Program-made: the position numbers and the translations under genes
The notes under the pieces: generated by a model
Database searches by the model: none
What the model was told of the DNA's origin: nothing
The model's input: only the letters and a program-made list of their open reading frames with translations
Part shown: one piece after another, positions 1-7,889 of the stretch
Numbering within the stretch: the stretch's first letter is position 1
How the letters are laid out: every line of letters begins with the position of its first letter
Origin: an uncultured Bacteroidales bacterium
GTDB taxonomy: Bacteria; Bacteroidota; Bacteroidia; Bacteroidales; UBA932
DNA: 47,882 nt
NCBI GenBank assembly: GCA_946410455.1
Contig: CAMKAJ010000018.1
Location: 1 to 47,882 of the forward strand
Reading direction: 5' to 3'

Positions 1-61
1 TATCCAGCTTCTCAAGATCCTCCAAAAAGTTCGAGATTTTACCTGTGTAGTCTACGCAGTC
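1..61 (-). repeat. Dispersed peptide-plus-hairpin element, copy A (incomplete)
   Basis: On the minus strand this stretch reads DCVDYTGKISNFLEDLEKLD without a stop and runs off the window edge. Three other copies (D, B, C near 2.4, 6.3 and 7.9 kb) read nearly the same peptide. Codons differ mainly by silent or conservative changes (ttg/ctg, gag/gaa, gat/gac), so the shared sequence was probably coding. No ATG lies upstream; a hairpin sits there instead. I do not recognise the protein. A transposase or cassette-gene tail is possible. Confidence 0.55.
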
Positions 62-94
62 AAAATAAGTCGCTGACCAGCGACTTATTTTTTT
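62..94 (+). terminator. Rho-independent-type hairpin of copy A
   Basis: A perfect 12-bp stem (63-74 with 79-90, loop gacc) is followed on the plus strand by a run of T. It would terminate plus-strand transcription. It stands directly next to the conserved peptide stretch of copy A, the position hairpins occupy in the other copies, but its sequence is different. Confidence 0.7.
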
Positions 95-116
95 GCTCCG
101 CTGCGGCAGGACGTCA

Positions 117-149
117 CCTGTAGGTTTTGTGCAAGAGCAAAACAACAGG
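117..149. other. Hairpin in gene-free leader region
   Basis: Arms cctgt and acagg enclose a second stem gttttg/caaaac. No T-run follows, so it is not a standard terminator. The remaining 150-296 holds no gene that I can see, only AT-rich sequence leading to the promoter of the next gene. Confidence 0.4.
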
Positions 150-296
150 AAAGACAGTAATAGTGTCAGGTGGTTGAGTCTCATACTTCAAATATTAGGG
201 ATTAGCGAATAAAGATTTGCGCAATTTGCGTTTAATCACACCCATATCGCGCAAAAAGTCTGAGGCATGGCTGTTATGATTATTGCACTAATTTCT

Positions 297-304
297 TATA
301 TTTG
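297..304 (+). promoter_or_regulatory. Bacteroidota -7 box for the DUF362-like gene
   Basis: TATATTTG fits TAnnTTTG. Only 7 nt separate it from the ATG at 312, so the transcript would begin at or next to the start codon (leaderless). No clear -33 TTG at the usual distance. Confidence 0.55.
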
Positions 305-311
305 CACTTGA

Positions 312-1082
312 ATGAAATATGATCATATAAAAAGGATAATACTTGCCCTGGCGTTCCTGGCCGCCGTGCTGGGATGCACCAACTGCGGTACCGGCAAATC
401 AACGCCGGTGGCCGGCAATCAGCCGGAAGAGAAATCCACGGTGTATTTCACCAGTGAAATCACCCCGGAATCCCTCGTTCGGATCTATGAGGCGCTGGGC
501 GTTGAGGCAAACGGCCGCGTCGCCGTCAAGATTTCCACCGGGGAATCGTCCCAGAGCAATCACCTCCGCCCCGGGTTCATCAAGGATCTGGTAGACAAAG
601 TGGACGGTACGCTCGTAGAGTGCAACACGGCCTATGGCGGCAACAGGGGCACCACCGAAAAGCACCTGGAAGCAATTGCCGAACGCGGCTATAACGACAT
701 CGCCACCGTTGACATCATGGATTCCGAAGGGGAGATGAAGATCCCTGTCCGCGATACCCGCTGGATCAAGTATGACATCGCCGGCAAAGTGTATATCCAT
801 ACCGCCGGGCGGCGTACCAAAGGCCTCATCGTCGGCACCAACAGCCAGGATTCCTTCCTGGAGTCCATGGCCGATGCCGCCCAGGGCGTGCATGACTACT
901 TCAAGACTGAAGGCAAGAACATCGTCTATATCAATGTGATGAACAATATGTCGGTGGACTGCGACTGCGACGGCAGCCCCCTGCAGAAACGCATCAACAG
1001 CAAGCACGGCACCCACATCGTAGACTATGCCGCATCCATCGGGTTGGGGAGTTTGAATTACGATATTGTAGATATAGATTAA
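312..1082 (+). CDS. DUF362-type lipoprotein, apparently internally deleted
   Basis: The 256-residue product starts with a lipoprotein signal peptide (hydrophobic stretch then LGC, cysteine 22). The rest resembles Bacteroidales DUF362 proteins from the FTSEITPE region through the ECNTAYGG and VDIMD blocks to HGTHIVDYA near the end. From memory, family members run about 340-380 residues. Here two internal blocks appear to be missing: one between YDIAG and the YIHTAG block (around residue 158), one between CDCDGSP and the final RINSKHGTH segment (around residue 223). Both junctions stay in frame. This could be a decayed gene, a functional short variant or an assembly collapse. The next gene starts 13 nt later and is probably co-transcribed. 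Function unknown. Confidence 0.7.
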   Translation: MKYDHIKRIILALAFLAAVLGCTNCGTGKSTPVAGNQPEEKSTVYFTSEITPESLVRIYEALGVEANGRVAVKISTGESSQSNHLRPGFIKDLVDKVDGTLVECNTAYGGNRGTTEKHLEAIAERGYNDIATVDIMDSEGEMKIPVRDTRWIKYDIAGKVYIHTAGRRTKGLIVGTNSQDSFLESMADAAQGVHDYFKTEGKNIVYINVMNNMSVDCDCDGSPLQKRINSKHGTHIVDYAASIGLGSLNYDIVDID

Positions 1083-1095
1083 AATATAAAGCTTT

Positions 1096-2058
1096 ATGAA
1101 AAAAGTAGTTATCGCCGGAGGCGGCGTGCTTGGAAGCCAGATTGCCTTCCAGGCTGCATATTGTGGTTTTGACGTTACTATCTGGCTCCGCAGCCAGGGG
1201 AGCATTGGCCGAACACAGCCCAAGATTGACGGCCTCCGCAATTCTTATATTGACGCTATCAAGCTGATGGATTCTCCTCAGGGGGCTTCCAACTGGTGCC
1301 GGGGCATTGCCGATACCGGCAACTTCGATCCCAAAAAGTGCCTGGAGCAGGTCGAGAAGGCTTATTCCGGAATCAAGCTCGAGCTGGACATGGCCAAGGC
1401 GGCCGCCGATGCGGACATCATCATCGAGTCCGTGGCAGAGAACGTAAAGGACAAGGTCGCCTTCTACGAGGCTCTCGCACCCCTCATGCCGGCCAAGACC
1501 ATCCTCTGCACCAATTCCTCCACCCTGCTTCCGTCCACTTTCGCCAAATACACGGGGCGCCCCGACAAGTATCTGTCCATGCATTTTGCCAATTCCATCT
1601 GGAAGAACAATACGGCGGAAGTGATGGCTCAAGGCCAGACGTCCAGGGAGGCGTTCGACGCGGTTGTCGCATTTGCGAACGACATCAGGATGGTCGCCCT
1701 GCCCGTCAACAAGGAGAAGAACGGCTACCTGCTCAACTCCATGCTCGTCCCCTTCCTGCTGTCCGGCCTGGACCTGTACGTCAACGGCGTCAGCGACCCC
1801 GCAAGTATCGACAAGGCATGGAAATTCGGCACCGGCGCCCCCCGCGGGCCGTTTGAGATCTTCGATGTGGTTGGAATCAACACCGCCCGCAACATCGTCC
1901 TCCAGTACCAGAAGGTCCCCGGCCTGTTCAGCCCGCTTCTCAAGAAGATGCTCATGCCCTACAACTTCAAGGGCATGCTCAGCGTGCTCCAGAAAAAGAT
2001 CGACGAGGGCAAGCTCGGCAGGAGTTCCGGAGAAGGGTTCTACAAGTATTCCAAATAA
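1096..2058 (+). CDS. 3-hydroxyacyl-CoA dehydrogenase
   Basis: NAD-dependent oxidation of 3-hydroxyacyl-CoA to 3-oxoacyl-CoA, or the reverse reaction, in fatty-acid or butyrate-type metabolism. The N-terminal Rossmann domain has the dinucleotide motif GGGVLG (residues 8-13). The family's catalytic residues can be placed at Ser142 (TNSST), His163 (SMHFAN), Glu175 (NTAEVM) and Asn214 (GYLLNSML). The C-terminal helical dimerisation domain is present and the protein ends GEGFYKYSK. Its 320 residues are slightly longer than the usual 280-310. It follows the DUF362-like gene by 13 nt. The physiological acyl chain cannot be read from the sequence. No thiolase or crotonase lies nearby, so it does not sit in a classical butyrate cluster. 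Confidence 0.9.
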   Translation: MKKVVIAGGGVLGSQIAFQAAYCGFDVTIWLRSQGSIGRTQPKIDGLRNSYIDAIKLMDSPQGASNWCRGIADTGNFDPKKCLEQVEKAYSGIKLELDMAKAAADADIIIESVAENVKDKVAFYEALAPLMPAKTILCTNSSTLLPSTFAKYTGRPDKYLSMHFANSIWKNNTAEVMAQGQTSREAFDAVVAFANDIRMVALPVNKEKNGYLLNSMLVPFLLSGLDLYVNGVSDPASIDKAWKFGTGAPRGPFEIFDVVGINTARNIVLQYQKVPGLFSPLLKKMLMPYNFKGMLSVLQKKIDEGKLGRSSGEGFYKYSK

Positions 2059-2085
2059 TCAGGAATCAAACTCGGCGAGGGACAT

Positions 2086-2328
2086 TCAGGCCGCTTTCTG
2101 CTGAAATTCGGAAACTCCGAATTTCTTTCTACAGGCCTCTGGAAGCAGTTCTTTATCGTCAAAAATGTCTCTGATATGCTCGTTAATGGTGGAAGGGGTT
2201 TTATCATACAACAAAGCCATTTGTTGCTGAGTAAGCCACACGTTACCATTCTCCAGCCTTACATCTAGCCGGACATCTCCTCCTTCTGACTCGTAAATAA
2301 CGATATTACCAGTGTCTTCCATAAACAT
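2086..2328 (-). pseudogene. RhuM-family N-terminal remnant
   Basis: The 80-residue minus-strand frame MFMEDTGNIVIYESEGGD... contains the characteristic start of RhuM-type proteins: an IVIY block, a VRLENGNVWLTQQQMA block and a helix-turn-helix-like segment. Intact members are about 300-350 residues; this one ends after the first quarter with QQKAA and a stop. It is therefore a remnant, or at best a free-standing DNA-binding-like domain. It lies just downstream, on the same strand, of dispersed element copy D. A second, shorter RhuM remnant is at 40.4-40.6 kb. Confidence 0.65.
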
Positions 2329-2393
2329 TGATTCCCGATGAGACGGGCTCTTACAAATATAATCATTATTCCCTAAAGTACCTCGATGGCGAA

Positions 2394-2488
2394 TCAATAA
2401 TGACGGTTGAAATCTTCAATCAGGTTCGAGATTCGGAGTATTTGGTCTATGCAAGCAATTGAAAGTCAGCCGGTTACGGCTGACTTTC
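2394..2488 (-). repeat. Dispersed peptide-plus-hairpin element, copy D
   Basis: Minus strand: a perfect 12-bp hairpin (2461-2472 with 2477-2488, loop gtta), then a short frame reading CIDQILRISNLIEDFNRHY and a stop at 2394-2396. The peptide aligns with copies A, B and C (consensus VDQTGKxSNLLEDL). The hairpin sequence is unique to this copy. There is no ATG for the peptide. The RhuM remnant follows 65 nt downstream on the same strand. Confidence 0.55.
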
Positions 2489-2933
2489 CTGATTTCTCCG
2501 CGGAGGCTTCGCCTACTTCCCCCTCGCTGCTGCGCAGCGGTCCCCCAGGGGACATGCGACCTGCGCTTCGTTCCGGTCGGCGGCTCCGTTGCTTCGGTTT
2601 TCTCGCGAAAACCTCGCCGACACTCCGCCGCGGCGCCTGGAGGCGCCTTGTTACCTTTCTTCGAAATGTAGGTAATACTTTTTTGCTGCAAATCTATCTG
2701 CTTGATGCTCTGGCACTTGCGCAAAATGCCTGCGGTCTATGAACCGCAGGCAGTGCAATCAATTGCCTGAATGCCAAGCACTTGACTTTGAGGCTTATAG
2801 CTAAAGACCTCTGGGAGAATCTCCCAGAGGTTACCGGATAAGTGTCTGATAATTCAGAGAATAGATATTAACCCCTACAGAGTGGTAATTGCTGCAGACT
2901 TGTTGTTGCTGGAAGAGACAGATAAATCTGAAT
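2489..2933. other. Gene-free, hairpin-dense intergenic region
   Basis: No convincing gene. The stretch is packed with perfect short stems: 2496-2505, 2525-2539 (cgctgc/gcagcg), 2540-2553 (gtccc/gggac), 2596-2613 (ggttttc/gaaaacc, itself enclosed by gtcggcg/cgccgac), 2632-2647, 2728-2751 (9 bp) and 2807-2831 (10 bp). GC content drops sharply after about 2650. The 2728 and 2807 stems could be terminators for the converging genes. The GC-rich 2496-2650 part looks like a palindromic repeat cluster or a folded RNA. Confidence 0.5.
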
Positions 2934-3485
2934 CTAGTTGTTTACTATTTCCTTCCTAAACACGAACATCTCGTCATCCATACTCCAGTTGCCTTCCTCG
3001 TCCTCCGGGAAAGCCGGACCATGCTGGTACTTGTTCCAGAACTCGACGATATGGAATCCGCAGCGGTTCACGTAGAAGTGGATGTTTCGCCTCTCAAAGT
3101 AAGGGGTGATTGTTTCCCAGACCTTGATTTCCGGATGCATAGCTTCAACGGCTTTCCACGCAGCCTGGCCGATGCCCTTGCTGTGGACCTCCGGCAGCAC
3201 GAACAACAGTTCCAACTCACCATGGGCCGCATTCTTGTCGATACGCAAGACAACTCCGCCTACGTTTTGACCATCCAGGACAATGCGGTAAGCCTCTGCA
3301 TTCTCACCATCAATGGAATCCTCGATGGTCTTGCGGGAAATGACTTCTTCTCCTTCCTCGCAACGTTCGTCCCGCATCCCGAACTCCTGCTGGGCTCCAT
3401 ACTTGAACGCCCACTGGTTGTCCATGATGAACTGCTCCCGGTCATCGGGTTGCAGAGGAAGGAGTGTGACCTCAGGTAGTTTCAT
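2934..3485 (-). CDS. GNAT-family N-acetyltransferase
   Basis: Cytoplasmic acetyltransferase of unknown substrate. The GNAT core is visible: a beta-strand block ELELLFVLPE followed by the acetyl-CoA pyrophosphate loop HSKGIGQAAW, then a C-terminal FYVNRCGFHIVEFW block that fits the end of the fold (F-Y-x-x-x-G-F). I chose the ATG at 3485 over a GTG two codons upstream. It is the last gene of a minus-strand operon behind the TonB receptor and crcB (20-nt gap to crcB). The link to those genes is positional only. Confidence 0.85.
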   Translation of the reverse strand: MKLPEVTLLPLQPDDREQFIMDNQWAFKYGAQQEFGMRDERCEEGEEVISRKTIEDSIDGENAEAYRIVLDGQNVGGVVLRIDKNAAHGELELLFVLPEVHSKGIGQAAWKAVEAMHPEIKVWETITPYFERRNIHFYVNRCGFHIVEFWNKYQHGPAFPEDEEGNWSMDDEMFVFRKEIVNN

Positions 3486-3505
3486 AGACACAGCAAAATG
3501 TGAAT

Positions 3506-3880
3506 TTAGCGCATCAGATAATACCCCAATGCTACAAGGGCAATACCTGCAATGACACTGATTGCAACATAGCCGGAAAATCCCCAGATATTGCCTCCTT
3601 GAAGCATTACTAACGCCTCCTTTGAGAAAGTGGAGAAGGTTGTAAACCCACCGCAGAGGCCTACAGTAAGGAACAATGCCCAGTTGCTGCTATCTGATCC
3701 ATTCTTGCTGAACAAGCCCCATAGGAGACCAATCAGAAAGCAGCCTGCAAGGTTAACTGCCAGTGTTGCCCATGGAAAACCCTTGCTGACGCCTTTCATC
3801 GCCAGCGATACCAGATACCGGCCCGATCCTCCCAGGAAACTGCCGGCACCTACGGCCAGTATAGATTTGATAAGTTCCAT
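3506..3880 (-). CDS. crcB: Fluoride ion channel CrcB/Fluc
   Basis: A small four-helix membrane protein of 124 residues, the normal length, that acts as a dual-topology dimer exporting fluoride across the inner membrane. Family hallmarks present: an N-terminal GAGSFLGGSGRYLVS block, the ATLAVNLAGCFLIG helix with its conserved Asn, and the GLCGGFTTFSTFS pore segment. It starts 3 nt after the stop of the upstream TonB receptor, so it depends on that gene's promoter. There is no room for a crcB fluoride riboswitch directly upstream. Pairing with a TonB receptor is unusual. Confidence 0.93.
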   Translation of the reverse strand: MELIKSILAVGAGSFLGGSGRYLVSLAMKGVSKGFPWATLAVNLAGCFLIGLLWGLFSKNGSDSSNWALFLTVGLCGGFTTFSTFSKEALVMLQGGNIWGFSGYVAISVIAGIALVALGYYLMR

Positions 3881-3883
3881 CGT

Positions 3884-6202
3884 CTAATCTCCTATTCTGA
3901 TCACGCTCCTATCTTCCTCCTGCTGCTTCTGCCCGCCCTTGACTGGCTTGAAGGAATGGAAGTTCCAACTGATGCCCAGCCAGAACATGCGGCTGCGATT
4001 CTTGCTGTTGTTCACCAACGTGAACACCGGATTGTCGGAATGCACATCCCAGCGGCGGGTGTTGAATACGTCCGTCAGCAGGGCAGTAATCGTAAGCGAG
4101 TTCTTAAGGAAGTGCTGCTTCACGCCGATAATTCCATAATGGATGGTCCGGGTGGTGAACTGCGGAAAATACTGTGGCGTAGTAAAAAAGTACTGCGCTT
4201 GGATCTCCGCGCTGCTCAACGGCCGGATGGTGAGGCCCACGTTGCTGTTGTTGGCCCAGCCCTGGTTCTGGATATCGGCGCCTCTGAAAGAACCGCGTGA
4301 AGCAGAATAGAAAGTATTGCTGGCCAAATCCACCGTCAGCCACCGGGTGGGTGAATACCGGATGCTGTGGTCCAGGCCAGTCTTTACGTCTGAGGCAGCA
4401 TTTATGTAGGTGGTGACCAGAATATCATTGTCCAGATACGCTACCTGATTGATGTAGTTCGTGGTATAGGTTACGTAGGCATTACCGATCACCGTCAGGA
4501 GCTTCCCGGTATAGGAATACCCCGCATCAAGTTTGTTGGCCTTTTCCGGCTGCAACTGCATGTTGCCGGTTTCGTAGGTCTGTTTGTCGATCAGGTTGAT
4601 GTAGGGGTTCAACTGCGGATACGTCGGCCGGGAGATGCGACGGGTAAGCGCTGCACTCAACGACCAGCGAGGGGCTACTCGCCAGTTCAGCGATACACTG
4701 GGCGATAGGAACCAGCAGTCGCTGCTCGTGTCCAGGCCTGAACCATTGCTGTGAAGCGTAACGTAACTGTATTCGAATCTGACGCCAGCCTTATAGGTTA
4801 GTGCCTCCGAGAACTTGCCTGAATACATTGCATACGCTGCCGGGATGTACTCGCGGTGTGTCAGGTCGTTGCTGAGTGGAATGGACAGCACCCAATCTTG
4901 CGTGGCGTCGTCCCATTCATACATCTTATGGTCGATGTTGTTCTGCCGATAAGTCATCTTGGCGCCCGTCTCGAACTTGCCCTTTCCCAGCAGCGTCATA
5001 TAATCGGTCTGCAGAGTGGCTATGAAAGGATGTCCGCCGGACTGCGACTTCTGCACCATTTTTCCGCCTTCGTAGTAGTAAGAAGGCCGATGGCCGGTGA
5101 TACTGGAAACGGAGGCATTCACGCTCAATTCCTTCTTGCCGGGGTCAAGCAGATGCTTATATCCCAGGCCTCCTTCGAAGTTCTCGCGGTTGAAGGTGAT
5201 ATCAGTCTGGCGCGTACCGTTAAAGTCCTGGAAGTTGTTCATCCGGGGCAGCGCCACCTTGAAATCGGCCGTCAGGATGTCTTTGGGCGTGGCCTTGAAC
5301 TGGATATTGATGCCGGCATTTTGGCCGCTGGTCCGTTTGGTGGCATTGATAAGCTGGTCCACCCGGGTACCCGTGGCCACAATTTGCCGATGAAGTTCGC
5401 TTTCAATCAGATCCTGCTCATACTTGCCGTTATAGTTGAAACGTACGCCCCATCGGCCTTTGTTATAGTTCAGCGCCACATTCCCGTTCAAGAATCCATT
5501 GAAGCCATAGTTAAACGCTGCCATAGCACTGAACATATTGGACGATTGCTTCTTTGATATGATGTTGACGATGCCGCCGGTACCTTCGGAATCATACTTC
5601 ACATCCGGACTGGTCACAATCTCAATGCTTTGCACATTGGCCGCCGGGATGCTCTCCAGACCGCCCAGTGTGGTCGGAATTCCGTCCACCAGGATGAGCA
5701 CGTTACTGTTGCCACGGATGGAAATGCCACCGCTGCCATCAACACTCACGGCCGAGGCTCTGCGGATTACCTCAAGCACGGAGCCCGTTGCCGCAGTAGC
5801 GCTGGATGCTGTATTGATTCGGGTTTTCTCTACGCTCACACTCTTCGGTGTTTCTCCGGCAACGACCAACGCCTCGTTCAGGACGGTAGCATCCTGGGCC
5901 AGTATGATATCACCCAAATCCGTCACGCCTTTGCCGGAGCACTCCAGCTCTCGCTTCAGGTCCATATAGCCAATAGAACTGATTTTTAGCAGATATTTAC
6001 CCGTGAACTGTCCATTAAGAAGGAATGCGCCATCTTCACCCGTCATGCTTCCGGCCACCATCTTCTTGTCCGATTCCAGCATCACCGCTGCATAGATGAC
6101 CGGTGTCCCATCGGCTTCCACCACCCGCCCCTTTACCCCGTTCTGGGCAAAGGAAACCAACGTGTTGGCCAGAAGAACAATTATTATTAGCAATCTGCGC
6201 AT
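3884..6202 (-). CDS. TonB-dependent receptor-like outer membrane beta-barrel protein
   Basis: A 772-residue outer-membrane protein. A signal peptide (to about residue 19, ending SFAQ) is followed by a CarboxypepD_reg-like domain (about 22-105), a plug (about 125-220, with SIRGNSNVLILVDGIP and GTGGIVNIISKK), and a long beta-barrel rich in aromatic-terminated strands. This layout matches the OMP_b-brl_3 type of TonB receptor in Bacteroidota. No SusD partner is present, so it is not a SusCD-type glycan importer. The substrate is unknown. It is first in an operon with crcB and the acetyltransferase. The final residues DRSVIRIGD follow a normal barrel end and are slightly extended. Confidence 0.85.
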   Translation of the reverse strand: MRRLLIIIVLLANTLVSFAQNGVKGRVVEADGTPVIYAAVMLESDKKMVAGSMTGEDGAFLLNGQFTGKYLLKISSIGYMDLKRELECSGKGVTDLGDIILAQDATVLNEALVVAGETPKSVSVEKTRINTASSATAATGSVLEVIRRASAVSVDGSGGISIRGNSNVLILVDGIPTTLGGLESIPAANVQSIEIVTSPDVKYDSEGTGGIVNIISKKQSSNMFSAMAAFNYGFNGFLNGNVALNYNKGRWGVRFNYNGKYEQDLIESELHRQIVATGTRVDQLINATKRTSGQNAGINIQFKATPKDILTADFKVALPRMNNFQDFNGTRQTDITFNRENFEGGLGYKHLLDPGKKELSVNASVSSITGHRPSYYYEGGKMVQKSQSGGHPFIATLQTDYMTLLGKGKFETGAKMTYRQNNIDHKMYEWDDATQDWVLSIPLSNDLTHREYIPAAYAMYSGKFSEALTYKAGVRFEYSYVTLHSNGSGLDTSSDCWFLSPSVSLNWRVAPRWSLSAALTRRISRPTYPQLNPYINLIDKQTYETGNMQLQPEKANKLDAGYSYTGKLLTVIGNAYVTYTTNYINQVAYLDNDILVTTYINAASDVKTGLDHSIRYSPTRWLTVDLASNTFYSASRGSFRGADIQNQGWANNSNVGLTIRPLSSAEIQAQYFFTTPQYFPQFTTRTIHYGIIGVKQHFLKNSLTITALLTDVFNTRRWDVHSDNPVFTLVNNSKNRSRMFWLGISWNFHSFKPVKGGQKQQEEDRSVIRIGD

Positions 6203-6230
6203 GCAGTTAAATATCGATTAATCGAACTCT

Positions 6231-6238
6231 CAAAGGTA
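6231..6238 (-). promoter_or_regulatory. -7 box for the TonB receptor-crcB-GNAT operon
   Basis: The minus strand reads TACCTTTG, an exact TAnnTTTG match, 28 nt before the ATG at 6202. This leaves a leader of about 20 nt. No convincing -33 TTG. Confidence 0.6.
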
Positions 6239-6275
6239 ATGAATTTCGACCATTTTTTACGTTTTTTGAAGCCTA

Positions 6276-6438
6276 TTACTCTGAGTCCTCCATTTCTGTC
6301 ATATTTTCATTTCCTTGATTTTCAATATTTTGTGAGAATCTATCAACCTTCAAAAGGTCTTCCAGAAGGTTCGAGAATTTACCTGTCTGGTCTACTACTT
6401 TAAACGCTAACTGATTTTATTTTAATCGGTTAGCGTTT
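6276..6438 (-). repeat. Dispersed peptide-plus-hairpin element, copy B
   Basis: Minus strand: a hairpin of about 15 bp (6402-6438, outer arms aaacgctaac/gttagcgttt), then a frame reading VVDQTGKFSNLLEDLLKVD and on to a stop at 6276-6278, 46 codons from an in-frame stop at 6417. On the plus strand the hairpin is followed by a T-run. Copy C at 7.9 kb matches over about 90 bp with no gap, and both frames stay open to stops at nearly the same place. The hairpin sequence is not shared. It sits directly downstream of the Fic gene and may serve as its terminator. Confidence 0.6.
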
Positions 6439-6452
6439 TTTCTTTAAAGGGA

Positions 6453-7454
6453 TTATAAAACGGTCCAAAAGCCGCCTTTGTCCGGTCCTTCTCTTTGAAT
6501 GAGTCCTTCGGTTTTGAGTTTGGCGAGGTGTTTTTCGATGGCTTTTGGGGTTATTCCGATAATCTCAGCGAGTTTACGGGCCGAATAGTTGGGGTGATCT
6601 TTGAGCAGTTGGAGGATTTTCTCCCTACTTTTTTGTTTTTTCTCCCCTATCGGCAGACTTTTCTCCCCACCTTCATCCATCGACTTAAGGAATGCTTCGA
6701 TGTCTGCGGACAGTGTCTTGATCATTTCGCCTGTCATGAAATTCAGAAAAACTGTAGTATCATCTGCCTCTCTGGTAGCAATGAGAGCATTGATATAATC
6801 CCCTTTATCTTCTTTGAGTACCTTCGCCGGAATCAAGCCGAATTCGAACTGGATGTGGTTCATGACGAGACGGGCCATCCGTCCGTTACCATCAACCCAG
6901 GGATGGATGGTCACCAAGCGATAATGGGCCTCGAAACTCAGGTCATATCGTTCCGACGGGGACATCGGAAGCTTACGCTGGGCATTAAGCCAGTCACAGA
7001 ACTGTTGCAATTTGGTGGGGACTTTCTGGTAACTCATATAAGACCTTCCCCCGACGCCGGCTGTGACATTGACTAACCTGAGGTCACCATTTGCAGAGGA
7101 GAAATCGCCGAGTGAAGTCTTGTAAGTTGAACCCGTATTCTGCATGACCAGATGGGACAGGGCCTTAAGGATGTCAATCGTAATGTCAGTATGATTTCTG
7201 GCGAGGCGAATGCTTTCTTCATAGGCCCGTTTCAAATCCAGGTTCATCATTTGCTCCATGAGCGGTTTTCCCTTTGCGGTAATCCCCTCGTCGAAGAGCA
7301 GTTGATTTTCTATTTCCGTAACTGTCGACCCTTCAATAGCGGTGGAGTGGGTAATAATTGAGTACAGATAGAACTTCTCGTAGTCTATCTGGGAGTCAAT
7401 ACCCAATTGTTTATATCGCTCCATCAGGGCTGTCAATCGATCCTTCATGGTCAT
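6453..7454 (-). CDS. Fic-family protein (class II), probable AMP transferase
   Basis: Fic enzymes transfer AMP, or less often another phosphate moiety, from a nucleotide to a target protein side chain. The catalytic loop is intact at residues 184-192 (HPWVDGNGR, with the catalytic His184). The N-terminal inhibitory helix motif S/T-x-x-x-E-G/N is at 37-42 (STAIEG, Glu41), which makes this an autoinhibited class II Fic. The last 60 residues form a winged helix-turn-helix (SARKLAEIIGITPKAIEKHL), suggesting DNA binding or autoregulation. Its 333 residues are normal. It lies between repeat copies B and C and next to a truncated ogt, so it probably arrived as an exchangeable unit. The target is unknown. 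Confidence 0.9.
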   Translation of the reverse strand: MTMKDRLTALMERYKQLGIDSQIDYEKFYLYSIITHSTAIEGSTVTEIENQLLFDEGITAKGKPLMEQMMNLDLKRAYEESIRLARNHTDITIDILKALSHLVMQNTGSTYKTSLGDFSSANGDLRLVNVTAGVGGRSYMSYQKVPTKLQQFCDWLNAQRKLPMSPSERYDLSFEAHYRLVTIHPWVDGNGRMARLVMNHIQFEFGLIPAKVLKEDKGDYINALIATREADDTTVFLNFMTGEMIKTLSADIEAFLKSMDEGGEKSLPIGEKKQKSREKILQLLKDHPNYSARKLAEIIGITPKAIEKHLAKLKTEGLIQREGPDKGGFWTVL

Positions 7455-7474
7455 AGCTATAGCCTTTTACGCAG

Positions 7475-7504
7475 CAAAGATATATTTTTCTCCCTACTTA
7501 TTCA
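7475..7504 (-). promoter_or_regulatory. Promoter of the first fic gene
   Basis: The minus strand has a TTG (7502-7504), 19 bp, then TATCTTTG (7475-7482), a full match to the Bacteroidota promoter. The ATG lies 20 nt further on. The -33 element overlaps the truncated end of the ogt remnant, so the promoter came with the Fic unit. Confidence 0.75.
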
Positions 7505-7789
7505 AGTTTTCTTACTACTATTTGCGTGTTTTCTTGCTACTTTTCGGAATGGCGTAGTCCTCATAGTCAAAGGAGGGGTAAACCCGGGCTCCTTGCCGCT
7601 GAAGTAAACGTCCAACCAGTGACTGGCTTCGGCAAAAACCGGAAGAATCTTTTCTTCGCCGACCCCTTTCATTGTGTCGGCAAAGTACTTCTGTCCGTTG
7701 AACCAAAGTCCCGTTATGGCCTCGCCGTTACTGCCGAGCGTGATTCCACCGAGGGGTGAATCGTAGTGCCAAATATAATCCTTCTCCAA
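7502..7789 (-). pseudogene. ogt: Truncated O6-methylguanine-DNA methyltransferase
   Basis: The first 80 or so residues match the N-terminal domain of Ogt/AdaB-type alkyltransferases: HYDSPLGGITLGSNGEAITG, LWFNGQKYF, WLDVYFSGKEP, PPLTMRTTPFRK. The reading then breaks into an unrelated tail (ARKHANSSKKT) before the C-terminal domain with the PCHR active-site cysteine, which is absent. The break is within about 40 bp of the fic promoter, consistent with truncation when the Fic unit inserted or recombined. Only a TTG start is available. Not expected to be active. Confidence 0.8.
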
Positions 7790-7889
7790 AGTGTTCTCAC
7801 ATTTATCGACCTAAATGTAGCGATTATCACCCAATAAACGTATCCTGAACAATCACTTTCATATCAGTCTTTTTCACAATTATGGACGG

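Noticed and set aside
399..1241. Long minus-strand open frame across the DUF362-like gene
   Set aside because: It is a shadow of two well-supported plus-strand genes and has no recognisable domain. High GC makes long antisense frames common here (also 25049-26338, 12200-13051 and 13286-14179 minus).
2489..2660. Group II intron or retron RNA
   Set aside because: No domain V-like sequence and no reverse transcriptase gene nearby; only simple hairpins are seen.
3881..3883. Fluoride riboswitch before crcB
   Set aside because: Only 3 nt separate crcB from the upstream gene, so no riboswitch fits there.
6360..6400. tRNA-like T-arm word (ggttcgaga) in repeat copies A-D
   Set aside because: No acceptor, D or anticodon arms can be built around it. 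The word is explained by codons of the conserved minus-strand peptide.
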